Source: Thermoleophilaceae bacterium
GTDB lineage: Bacteria > Actinomycetota > Thermoleophilia > Solirubrobacterales > Thermoleophilaceae
Length of the DNA stretch: 43,620 bases
Reading direction: 5' to 3'
Assembly (NCBI GenBank): GCA_025928345.1
Contig: JAICJR010000005.1
Span: 1 to 43,620 of the forward strand
A program made the position numbers and the translations under genes. The notes under the pieces are model-generated. The model was not told the DNA's origin. It saw only the letters and a list, made by a program, of their open reading frames with translations, and made no database searches. Below are positions 32,504-40,341 of the stretch, piece after piece. Every line of letters starts with the position of its first letter. Positions within the stretch are counted from its first letter, which is position 1.

Positions 32504-34383
32504 CTGAGCTGCCTGATTCTGACGACTGCCCAGGGGGCCAGCTCCAGCTCGAGCCAGCCGCCGTTCGGCACGAGCTGCTCCTCGGACGAGCCACCGAAGC
32601 GCGCCGGCTCATCGGCCGCCCTCGCCGGGTCGAGCGTGACCAGGCCCACGCGGGGGCACACCAGCGGCCCGAGTGACACGCGCCGCACCTCGGACGTGAG
32701 GTTCAGCGCAAGGACCCGCGCACCCGACCCGGCTGTCACGCCCACAAGCTCGACATGGCCTGGGTCGGTGGAGCGGCAGTCGAGCACATCGGCCGAGCGC
32801 CAGCCGCACAGCTCGCGCAGCACGTGGTAGACCGGGTAGACGCGCGCGCTCGAGCGCTCCATCACCCCGAGCCATCCGGTGGCCTCGTAGTACGTCGCCG
32901 AGGCGACCCCGCCGAGGGCGAGCTCACCCGCGCTCGCGGCAGTCCAGGCGGCGGCGAGCGGCGAGCTCTGCCGCGGGTCTGCGCCTGGAGGCGGCTCGCC
33001 GGGCACCTGGTCCGCAGCGGTCCGTGCACCACCGGGGTTCGGCCGCGGCTTGAGAGTGACCGGCGACACGTGGATCGACCGCTCACCCGCGAACGACCTC
33101 GCTGTCAGGACGGTGTCCCGCTGCGCACGGAGGGCCTGGACGATCGACTCGTCATCCGAGTCATGCACCTGTGGCGTGATCGAGTAGGCGAGGCCATCCA
33201 CGTCCACGCCTTCGCCGGGGCGCTCGCGGTTCAGCTCAGCGAAGTTGTCAGCGGGTCCGCCCACGAGCGGCACGCTGCCCGGCAGCACGAGCAGAGAGCG
33301 GGCCAGGTCCGCCAGCGCGACGCTTACAACCCGCTCATCGGCGGGGGTGACGAGCACGCGTGCGAGGGGAACGGCAGGCGTGCGCAGCGCGTCCGCGAGC
33401 GGCTCGAGCAGCGTGCGCGCCGAATCCTCGTCGCCGTCCAGCACGAGCGCGAGCTCGAGGGCCGCGCCTGCCGCACGGGCCAGGCGGAAGCCGCGCTCGA
33501 GGGCTGTCTGCCAGCCGTCGCCGCGCAGCTCCGCGCGCACGTGTGCAGGCCCGAGGCGGCGGATCAGCTCCGCCTGTGCTTCCGCGGGCTCGTGGCCATC
33601 GCCATCGGTCCCGATCCCCAGAGGTGGAAACGGTTGGCCGAGCGGCAGGCCGACGCGCAACTCGGCACGCCGTTCAGCCGCCCGCGGCCGGGTCGGCCGT
33701 GGCAGCTCCGCGCGCACCCGCTGCCGCATCCTCTCACCGGCTTGCGCGCGGCGAGGGACCGGCAGGCCCACGGGCGTGGAATACGTCTTGAACGACCCGT
33801 CCGTCCAGTTGCGCTGATCCTCCATCTCGAACACATCGCCCTCGAACTCGAACGCCGCGAAGCGGCCGGCTTCAATCTCGATCTCGAGCAGCGTGAAGGC
33901 CGGAAAGAGGGGCTGCACCACGCCGTCTGTGATGAGCTGGGGACCGATCAGCTCGGTGAGCGTGCCGGCGATGCTCTCGCCGGCGGCGGTCCGCGCTCGG
34001 TAGCGATGGCCCGCCGTGACCTCGGGCGGGTGCAGCACGACGATGCCGATGCGGTTGTAGTCGAAGTCCGTGTGGGCGCAGCCGTCCATCTCGTACACGA
34101 GTGCGCTGGGCTCGAGCTCGATCCGGGCCCGCCAGGCGAAGTCGATGCCGTCGCGCGTGTGGCGCGCGACGAAGGCAGCCCCATCGTCTTCGCACTCGAT
34201 GCCGTCGATCTCGGGAGGCACCGTTCCCCAGCCCGGGTCCCGCACGCGGACGCCGACGCGGCGGATCAGCTCCTCTCCGCCGCTGCGCACCTCTGCCAGA
34301 TCCACGCCTGTCAGGCGCGCCGTGAGTGATGCTCCGGCGAGGCGGGGAAGACCCTTCGGCGAAGCTGTCATACCGCATGCCAT
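32500..34383 (-). CDS. Putative D-apionate lactonase-like protein (ApnL-type), tentative
   Basis: The 627-residue cytosolic protein has three visible parts: an N-terminal beta-rich domain to about 230 with the conserved-looking VFEMEDQRNWTDGSFKTYST, a middle alpha/beta barrel-like region of about 235-510 (AEAQAELIRRLGPAHVRAEL, ARVLVTPA), and a C-terminal beta domain. This resembles the recalled layout of D-apionate lactonases in oxidative D-apiose catabolism; the match is from memory and unaligned. A glycoside-hydrolase-like protein is the alternative. Start: TATCAT on the minus strand is followed by 6 bases and ATG 34383, so a leaderless start fits; ATG 34371 is the alternative. It is divergent from the sugar-acid kinase. 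Confidence 0.75.
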   Translation of the reverse strand: MACGMTASPKGLPRLAGASLTARLTGVDLAEVRSGGEELIRRVGVRVRDPGWGTVPPEIDGIECEDDGAAFVARHTRDGIDFAWRARIELEPSALVYEMDGCAHTDFDYNRIGIVVLHPPEVTAGHRYRARTAAGESIAGTLTELIGPQLITDGVVQPLFPAFTLLEIEIEAGRFAAFEFEGDVFEMEDQRNWTDGSFKTYSTPVGLPVPRRAQAGERMRQRVRAELPRPTRPRAAERRAELRVGLPLGQPFPPLGIGTDGDGHEPAEAQAELIRRLGPAHVRAELRGDGWQTALERGFRLARAAGAALELALVLDGDEDSARTLLEPLADALRTPAVPLARVLVTPADERVVSVALADLARSLLVLPGSVPLVGGPADNFAELNRERPGEGVDVDGLAYSITPQVHDSDDESIVQALRAQRDTVLTARSFAGERSIHVSPVTLKPRPNPGGARTAADQVPGEPPPGADPRQSSPLAAAWTAASAGELALGGVASATYYEATGWLGVMERSSARVYPVYHVLRELCGWRSADVLDCRSTDPGHVELVGVTAGSGARVLALNLTSEVRRVSLGPLVCPRVGLVTLDPARAADEPARFGGSSEEQLVPNGGWLELELAPWAVVRIRQLS

Positions 34384-34405
34384 CCTAGTATGATATGACT
34401 TTCCC
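34367..34405. promoter_or_regulatory. Divergent promoter/operator between the lactonase-like gene and the kinase
   Basis: GTCATACCGCATGCC (34367-34381) is the reverse complement of the shared motif GGCATGCGGTATGAC. GTCATA (34367) and TATGAC (34394-34399) form a wider inverted repeat. TATGAC is followed by 6 bases and the GTG of the kinase at 34406, and TATCAT on the other strand by 6 bases and ATG 34383. Both genes therefore look leaderless and could be repressed by one GntR dimer. Confidence 0.55.
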
Positions 34406-35713
34406 GTGGCCGTCGCAGGCTCCGGACCCTACGTCGTCCTCGATGACGATCCCACCGGGACCCAGGCGGTACGCGAGGTGCCGGTGCTTCTCTCTTGGGA
34501 CGAGCGCCGGCTCCGTCGCGCCGCGGCGCTCGGCCGTCCGGCGATCCACCTGATGACCAACATCCGCGCGGTGCCCGCCTCCGAGGCCTACGCGATCACC
34601 CTGTCCGCCGCCCGCGCCGCGCTTAGCGCGGTGCCCGGAGCCGAGCTCGTGCTGCGGGGCGACAGCACCCTGCGCGGCCACGTTGGCGAGGAGTACCGCG
34701 CGGTCCGCGAGGCGGCGTTCGCGAACCGTGCGCCGGTCCTCCTGGCGGTGCCGGCGCTGCCCGCCGCGGGCCGCGTCACACGCGGCGGCGTGCACTGGCT
34801 CGTCTCCGGCGACGGTGAGCGCCGCCTAGACGAGACCGAGTACGCGCGCGACGGAGCCTTCTCGTACTCCTCGTCGAGGCTCCTCGAATGGGCTGAGGAG
34901 CGGTCGGGCGGCGAGCTCGCTGCCGCTTGCGGGACGGAGGTGCCCTTGGAGCGACTCCGAGCCGAAGGGTCGTCGGCCGTGGCCGCTGCCATCGTCGAAG
35001 CCGCGCGCTCTGGTGCGCCGGCCGTCTGCGCACCGGACGCCGAAACGGTGGACGATCTGGGCCAGATCGCCGCCGGCAGGCGCATGGCCGGCGAAGCGGG
35101 CGCAGATGTGATTGTCCGCTGCGCGCCCACGTTCGCCGGAGTGCTGGCCGGTACGTTGGCGCATGGCCTTACCGAACCGCCCCGCGCCCGCGAACGTGGG
35201 CTGCTCGTGCTGTGCGGCTCGTACGTGCCCGCGACGACACGCCAGCTTCGCGACCTCACCACATCGCTGGGGCTCGAGCCGATCGAGGTCGACGTACTCG
35301 CGCTCGCGGCGGGCGGCGATGCGGCACAGCGTGAGGCCAGCCGGGCGGCGGCAGCCGCGCGCGCGGATATAGACGTACGCCGAGTCGCCCTCGTAAGCAC
35401 CCCGCGCGAACGCCCCGCGGGCACCACCAGCCTCCAGGCCGGCGCGCGGATCGCACACGGTCTGGGCCGCGTGCTCGCCGCGCTCGAACCACTGCCCGAC
35501 GTTGTGGTCGCGAAGGGCGGCATCACGTCCCAAGTGGCGCTTCAGGAAGGCCTGGGCGTGAGCGAGGCAATCGTCGCGGGCCCGGTGGCCACCGGCGTGG
35601 CCGAATGGCGGGTCGACATCAACGGCTGCGACGTCGCGTATCTCGTGTTCCCCGGAAACGTGGGCGACGACGCTCACCTCACCGCAGTCGTGCGCGCGGT
35701 CCTGGGAGAGTGA
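34406..35713 (+). CDS. Four-carbon acid sugar kinase family protein (DUF1537)
   Basis: The 435-residue protein has the DUF1537 N-terminal motif LDDDPTGTQ (12-20), LRGDSTLRGH (83-92), and the C-terminal nucleotide-binding motifs VVAKGGITS and AYLVFPGNVGD. Family members phosphorylate four-carbon sugar acids (DtnK, LtnK, OtnK) or 3-oxo-isoapionate (OiaK). Length and motifs are complete. It is 9 bases upstream of a class II aldolase gene, a common pairing in sugar-acid pathways where the phosphorylated acid is cleaved or rearranged. The GTG start at 34406 has no ribosome site and may be leaderless. Confidence 0.92.
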   Translation: MAVAGSGPYVVLDDDPTGTQAVREVPVLLSWDERRLRRAAALGRPAIHLMTNIRAVPASEAYAITLSAARAALSAVPGAELVLRGDSTLRGHVGEEYRAVREAAFANRAPVLLAVPALPAAGRVTRGGVHWLVSGDGERRLDETEYARDGAFSYSSSRLLEWAEERSGGELAAACGTEVPLERLRAEGSSAVAAAIVEAARSGAPAVCAPDAETVDDLGQIAAGRRMAGEAGADVIVRCAPTFAGVLAGTLAHGLTEPPRARERGLLVLCGSYVPATTRQLRDLTTSLGLEPIEVDVLALAAGGDAAQREASRAAAAARADIDVRRVALVSTPRERPAGTTSLQAGARIAHGLGRVLAALEPLPDVVVAKGGITSQVALQEGLGVSEAIVAGPVATGVAEWRVDINGCDVAYLVFPGNVGDDAHLTAVVRAVLGE

Positions 35714-35722
35714 GGCGCGCCC

Positions 35723-36568
35723 GTGATCGTTACGTTCTCTGACCTGCTCGCGGAAGCCGACCGGCGCGGCGCGGCTGTGGGGGCGTTCACCGCGTACAAC
35801 CTCGAGGGCGCCCTCGCCGTGCTCCGCGCCGCCGAGGAGCGTTCGGATGGCGTGATCCTCCTGGTGAGTTCGCAGGCATTCGCCGCACGCGGAGGACCCC
35901 TGCTCGTGGCAGCACTGCGTGCCGCCTGCGAGCGAGCGGCCGTGCCCTGCTGCGTTCAGCTCGACCATGCCGCGGATCTGACGATGATGGAAGCGGCGCT
36001 CGACGCAGGCGTCGGCGCCCTAATGGCAGACGGCTCCCGCCTGCCGTTCGACGGCAACGCCGAGCTGGTCACCGCGGCCGTCCGAATCGCGCGCAGGTTC
36101 GGCGCCGGAGTTGAGGCCGAGCTCGGTCACGTGGCGGGTGACGAGGAGCTCGCCACGGCGGCCGCGCGCGGCGCGCTCACGGACGCGGCCGAGGCAGCGG
36201 ATTTCGCGGAGCGGACAGGCGCAGACTGCCTCGCCGTATCGATTGGAAACGTCCACGGCCGCTACGCGAGGCCGCCCGAGCTCGACTGGGAGCGGCTCGC
36301 GGACATTCGCCGTCAGATCGCTCTGCCCCTCTCCCTCCACGGCGCCTCCGGCCTCCCGGATGCCGACCTCGCACGAGCCGTGCGCGCCGGCATCCGAAAG
36401 GTGAATGTGAACACCGAGCTGCGCGAACGCTGGTTCGAGGTCCTCGCCGAGCGTGCGGACGCGCTCAGGGAGGGAGCCCAGCTGCTCGCCCTCAACGAGG
36501 AGCTGATCGGCGCCCTCGCCCTGGTGGCGGCCGCGAAGCTCGAGCTTCTCTCCTCCGACCCGCCATGA
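35723..36568 (+). CDS. Class II aldolase (ketose-bisphosphate aldolase, GatY/KbaY-like)
   Basis: The 281-residue enzyme is complete. Catalytic Asp81 and zinc-ligand His82 (QLDHAADL), MADGSRLPFDGN (101-112), VEAELGHV (130-137), His178 (GNVHGRY) and His206 (LHGASG) are all present, as is KVNVNTELRERWF near the C-terminus. These enzymes cleave ketose phosphates to glycerone phosphate and an aldehyde. The substrate here is probably the product of the upstream kinase. It is unlike the broken fructose-bisphosphate aldolase at 6604, which belongs to the longer subfamily. The convergent lipoprotein gene ends 24 bases away. Confidence 0.92.
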   Translation: MIVTFSDLLAEADRRGAAVGAFTAYNLEGALAVLRAAEERSDGVILLVSSQAFAARGGPLLVAALRAACERAAVPCCVQLDHAADLTMMEAALDAGVGALMADGSRLPFDGNAELVTAAVRIARRFGAGVEAELGHVAGDEELATAAARGALTDAAEAADFAERTGADCLAVSIGNVHGRYARPPELDWERLADIRRQIALPLSLHGASGLPDADLARAVRAGIRKVNVNTELRERWFEVLAERADALREGAQLLALNEELIGALALVAAAKLELLSSDPP

Positions 36569-36591
36569 GGTCCGAAGCGTGCCGTCGCGCC

Positions 36592-37056
36592 TCAGCCCTT
36601 GTTCGCGCTCCACGATCCGCCGCCCTGCGGGGTCTTGTAGGAGCCGGACATGGAGTTGCCGGAGACGGAGCCTGTGTAGGTGACCGCCTCTGAGCCCACG
36701 GTGCCAAAGCGGATCGAGCTGCCGTTCACGCTGCCGTGGAGGGGCACGTTGTTCCCGGCACTGGAAAGGTTGATCGTGCCGGCGAGCTTCGACCCCGACT
36801 GCTTCCAGTTCAGCTTGAAGGTGCCGTTGAAGCTGCCGCTGTAGTGCCCGGACCAGGCCCCTGACAGGTCAGAGCCGGACGACTTCTTGGTGGAGGCGGG
36901 TGCGGGGGTTGTGGTGGCGGCCGCAGGGGTGCTCGAGCGCGGCTTGGCGGCAGTGGTCTTGCTGCTGCTGCCGCCGCCGCCGCAACCGGCGGCCGTCACG
37001 GCCGCGACTGACGCCACGACCGCGAGTGCTTTTGGATTTAGGCATCGAAATTGCAT
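36592..37056 (-). CDS. Small secreted lipoprotein of unknown function
   Basis: The 154-residue protein has a hydrophobic N-terminus ending in the lipobox VTAAGC (lipidated Cys25), a Gly/Ser/Thr/Pro-rich linker to about residue 62, and a C-terminal region of about 90 residues with alternating Gly/Ser/Thr beta-strand pattern (SGAWSGHYSGSFNGTFKLNW). The domain resembles short lipocalin-like or beta-barrel wall proteins but was not identified. It lies alone between the class II aldolase (convergent) and the AAA/LuxR regulator (divergent). Confidence 0.8.
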   Translation of the reverse strand: MQFRCLNPKALAVVASVAAVTAAGCGGGGSSSKTTAAKPRSSTPAAATTTPAPASTKKSSGSDLSGAWSGHYSGSFNGTFKLNWKQSGSKLAGTINLSSAGNNVPLHGSVNGSSIRFGTVGSEAVTYTGSVSGNSMSGSYKTPQGGGSWSANKG

Positions 37057-37162
37057 GGCCCGACGCTACGGTGGCTCGGCGGCCCGCGAAAGCGGGAAAA
37101 CCCTCGGAGTAATCGAGCCAGAGCCCTACGCCGGGAGGCGCTGCCGGAGGTAGTGTTGCCTC

Positions 37163-39946
37163 GTGCCCGAAGTCGGCCTTGTCGCGCGCGAGGCAGAGCT
37201 GGCGCTGGTCGAGGAATTCCTCGAGGCGGCCAACGCCGAGTTCGCGGCGCTCGTCCTTCAAGGCGAGGCCGGCATCGGAAAGACGACGGTCTGGCTCGAA
37301 GCACTTCGGCGCGCGGAGGAACGGGGTGCGCTCGTGCTCTCCTGCCGGCCCTCAGCCGCCGAGGCCAAGCTCTCATTCGCCGCCGTGTCGGACCTGCTGG
37401 CCTTGCTCGACGCTGCGGCCTTTGAGCCGCTGCCCGCACCACTTCGGAACGCTCTCGACGTGGCGCTGCTGCGCGCCGAGCCCGGTGAGGACGCGCCGCT
37501 GCCACGCGCCGTGGCGTCGGGGTTTCTGGCGCTCGTGCGGCGGCTGTCCGCGAGTGCTCCGCTCCTTCTGGCCGTGGACGACGCCCAATGGCTCGATGCC
37601 CCCTCGCGCGGCGTTATCGAGTTCGCGGTGCGCCGCCTCGAGGCCGAACGTGTCGGACTGATCTACTCGCTGCGCACGCCCGCGGCCGGGTCGTCGATCG
37701 GGCGCGCCGTGGCGGAGGAGCGCCTGCAGCGGCTGAACGTGGGGTCGCTGTCGCTCGCTGCCCTCGGCCGGATCCTGAGGGACCGGCTCGAACGGACCAC
37801 TCCGCGCCCGCTGCTCGTCCGGATCGGCGAGGCGAGCGGCGGCAATCCGTTCTACGCGCTCGAGATCGCGCGCCTGATGATCGAGGGCGGTGGGTTCGTG
37901 GCCGGCTCCGCGCTGCCCGTACCGGACGATCTGAGGGAGCCCACCGCCGCGCGCATCCGGCGGCTCCCACGCGAGGCGCGCGAGGCGCTCTTGCTGGCAG
38001 CCGTGCTCTCGGCGCCGGACAGCGAATCGGTGGAGCTCGCCGCGCTCGCCCCCGCTGAGGAACAGGGCATGGTGAGGGTCGGCGACAGCGGGCGGATCGA
38101 GTTCGCCCATCCGCTGATCGCCTCGGCCGCGTACAGCTCGATCCCCACGGCGCGACGTCGTGCCCTGCACCGGCGCGCCGCGGAACTGTGCTCGGACCCG
38201 GAGGAGCGCGCCCGCCACCTGGCGCTCGGGTCGGAGGGCCCGGACCCCGCAGTGGCGAACGGACTCGACCACGCGGCCTCGCAGGCGGCCCTTCGCGGGG
38301 CCCCCGACGCCGCCGCCGAGCTGGAGGAGCTGGCGGCACAGCGCAGCGCGGCCGACGACCCCGAGCGCTCGGGCCGGCTGCTGCGCGCGGCCCGGCTCCA
38401 CTTCGACGCCGGCGATCTGGCACGAGCGGACACGCTCGCGCGGGACGTGCTGGCGGGCTCGCCGCCGGACCGGACGCGGGCGCTCGCGCTGCAGCTGTCC
38501 GCTCAGCTTCGCGGACGCCGGAGCAACTTCACGGACGCCGTGGAGCTGGCCGGGGCGGCCCTCGCCGCGGCGGGCAGCGACCACACGCTGTGCGCGGCCA
38601 TCGAGCTCGACCTGGCGTTTTGCGCCGCGAGCCTCGGCAGCTTTCCCGGCGCGGTCTCGCACGCGCGCGCCGCGGCCGAGCACGCGGAGGCGAGCGGTGA
38701 GCATGGGCTGCTGGCCGACGCGCTGGCGGCGCTCACCATGACGGAGTTCCTCTCCGGGCAAGGCCTCGACGAGGAGCGCCTTGCGCGGGCCCTCGCGCTC
38801 GAGGATCCGCTCTGGCACGGCACGTTCGTGATGCATCCCCGCTACATCCACGGGATTCTCCAGCTCTGGACTGGCGAACTGGCGGGAGCGCTCGACACCC
38901 TGGGCGCACTGCTCGACGAGGTGGTTGAGCACGGGCAGGAAGGGGTCGTGCCGCTGCTCTTCCTGTACCTCGTGTGGGCGTGCCTGTGGCGCGGCGAGCT
39001 CGAGCGCGCCGGGCGCCTGTCCCGCCAAGCCCTGGATGCGGCGGCTCTGCTCGAGGATCCCACGGCGAGGGCGATCGGCCTGGCCGCCGGCGCGCTCGTT
39101 CATGCGCACAGCGGCCCTACCGACGCCGTCCGCGCCGAGGCGGGGGAGGCGCTCGCGATCTTCTCCGAGCTCCAGTGGCACTCGGGCGCGATCTGGCCGT
39201 TGTGGTCGCTCGGTCTGGCCGAGCTGTCCGAGGGGAACGCCGCTCAGGCCGAGGCTCATATCGGCCCGCTGGCCGATCTGCTCGGCTCCATGGGCGCCGG
39301 CGACCCCGTGCTCGGCGTCTTCCTCCCCGACGCCATCGAGGCGCTGGCAGCGCTCGGCGACACGGCGCGGGCGCGCGGCTACCTCGAGCCGTTCGAGCGC
39401 AAGGCGCGGGAGCTCGAGCGCGGCTGGGCACTGGCAGCGGCAGCGCGCTGCGAGGGCGCGATCGCGGCGGCCGAGGGGGAACACGAGCTGGCGTTCGAGG
39501 CCTTCGAGCGTTCCAGCACCGAGTACGAAAGTCTCGGAATGCCGTTCGAGCGCGCGCGCACGTTGCTGCTCGTGGGGCAGGCACGCCGCCGCCTCAAGCA
39601 GCGCGGCCTGGCACGCGCGGCGTTCGACGAAGCTCTGGCCGTGTTCGACCGGCTGGGGGCGGTTCCCTGGGCCACCAGGACGCGGGCCGAGAGCGCCCGG
39701 CTCGGGGGCCGGCCGGCAAACGGCGATGAGCTGACGGCCACCGAGCGCCGGCTCGCCGTGCTCGCCGCCACCGGATTGACGAACCGTGAGGTGGCCGAGC
39801 GCGCCTTCGTGTCAGTGAAGACCGTCGAGTCGAACCTCACTCGCGTTTACCGCAAGCTCGGAGTGCGCTCGCGCGTTGGACTCGCGCAGGCGCTGGCCGC
39901 GGGGGACGACGCCGGCGACCCGCGGGGGGCGCCCGCGCAAAGCTAG
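37163..39946 (+). CDS. AAA-ATPase LuxR-family regulator (LAL/MalT type)
   Basis: The 927-residue protein has an N-terminal AAA/NB-ARC-like ATPase with Walker A GEAGIGKTT (34-42) and Walker B-like LLLAVDDAQWLD, a long TPR-like helical region (about 330-850) and a C-terminal LuxR helix-turn-helix (LTATERRLAVLAATGLTNRE, then VSVKTVESNLTRVYRKLGV). Such regulators bind a small ligand and ATP before binding DNA. GTG 37163 has GGAGG upstream, though 12 bases away. Together with the partial homologue at 1-2485 the window has two paralogous-looking members. No target is obvious; it is divergent from a lipoprotein gene. Confidence 0.93.
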   Translation: MPEVGLVAREAELALVEEFLEAANAEFAALVLQGEAGIGKTTVWLEALRRAEERGALVLSCRPSAAEAKLSFAAVSDLLALLDAAAFEPLPAPLRNALDVALLRAEPGEDAPLPRAVASGFLALVRRLSASAPLLLAVDDAQWLDAPSRGVIEFAVRRLEAERVGLIYSLRTPAAGSSIGRAVAEERLQRLNVGSLSLAALGRILRDRLERTTPRPLLVRIGEASGGNPFYALEIARLMIEGGGFVAGSALPVPDDLREPTAARIRRLPREAREALLLAAVLSAPDSESVELAALAPAEEQGMVRVGDSGRIEFAHPLIASAAYSSIPTARRRALHRRAAELCSDPEERARHLALGSEGPDPAVANGLDHAASQAALRGAPDAAAELEELAAQRSAADDPERSGRLLRAARLHFDAGDLARADTLARDVLAGSPPDRTRALALQLSAQLRGRRSNFTDAVELAGAALAAAGSDHTLCAAIELDLAFCAASLGSFPGAVSHARAAAEHAEASGEHGLLADALAALTMTEFLSGQGLDEERLARALALEDPLWHGTFVMHPRYIHGILQLWTGELAGALDTLGALLDEVVEHGQEGVVPLLFLYLVWACLWRGELERAGRLSRQALDAAALLEDPTARAIGLAAGALVHAHSGPTDAVRAEAGEALAIFSELQWHSGAIWPLWSLGLAELSEGNAAQAEAHIGPLADLLGSMGAGDPVLGVFLPDAIEALAALGDTARARGYLEPFERKARELERGWALAAAARCEGAIAAAEGEHELAFEAFERSSTEYESLGMPFERARTLLLVGQARRRLKQRGLARAAFDEALAVFDRLGAVPWATRTRAESARLGGRPANGDELTATERRLAVLAATGLTNREVAERAFVSVKTVESNLTRVYRKLGVRSRVGLAQALAAGDDAGDPRGAPAQS

Positions 39947-39993
39947 GGCTTTCCCTCTTTCGTGCTTTCCCGGCGCGCCGGTACCGTCGGCGC

Positions 39994-40284
39994 ATGCCGC
40001 GGGCGATACCCAGTGAGTTCGTGGCCGAGTGTTTCTGGCCCGGCGTGCGCGATAGCGATCTGCACGCGCTCGACGAACGGGCCGCGGCCAGCGCCGAGGG
40101 CCTGACGCGACAGGGTCTCGCTGTGCGCTACCTCGGCTCGATGCTGATGCGCGAGGACGAGGTCGTGCTGTGCCTCTTCGAGGGCGACGCCGACGCTGTC
40201 CGCCGGGCCGCCGAGAAGGCGGGGATTGAGTTCGAGCGCATCCTCGAGACCGCACGTTCCCCTTGGGCGCTCGTGAGCGAGTAG
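39994..40284 (+). CDS. DUF4242 / SCO4226-like small protein
   Basis: The 96-residue protein has the compact ferredoxin-like outline of the DUF4242 family (FVAECFWPGVRDSDLHALDE, then RYLGSMLMREDEVVLCLFEG). One member, SCO4226 of Streptomyces, is reported to bind nickel; the role here is unknown. A palindrome CCGGCGCGCCGG (39970-39981) lies just upstream of the ATG. It is a short gene between the LuxR regulator and a proline-racemase-family gene, all on the plus strand. Confidence 0.75.
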   Translation: MPRAIPSEFVAECFWPGVRDSDLHALDERAAASAEGLTRQGLAVRYLGSMLMREDEVVLCLFEGDADAVRRAAEKAGIEFERILETARSPWALVSE

Positions 40285-40341
40285 CGCATTCCTCCGGGTC
40301 GAAGTTGGGGAGCGTCCCTGCGCGGGTGCGAGACTGCGCGC

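Noticed and set aside
32755-34329. 524-residue plus-strand open frame opposite the lactonase-like gene
   Set aside because: Its composition is rich in Arg, His and Ala without hydrophobic cores, and it ends inside the divergent promoter's gene; the minus strand product has domain-like structure.
37373-39484. 703-residue minus-strand open frame opposite the AAA/LuxR regulator
   Set aside because: It is an antisense shadow with no domain similarity; the plus strand has Walker and LuxR motifs in place.
39970-39981. Palindrome CCGGCGCGCCGG before the DUF4242 gene
   Set aside because: A GC-only 12-mer palindrome is expected by chance in such DNA and no partner site was seen.
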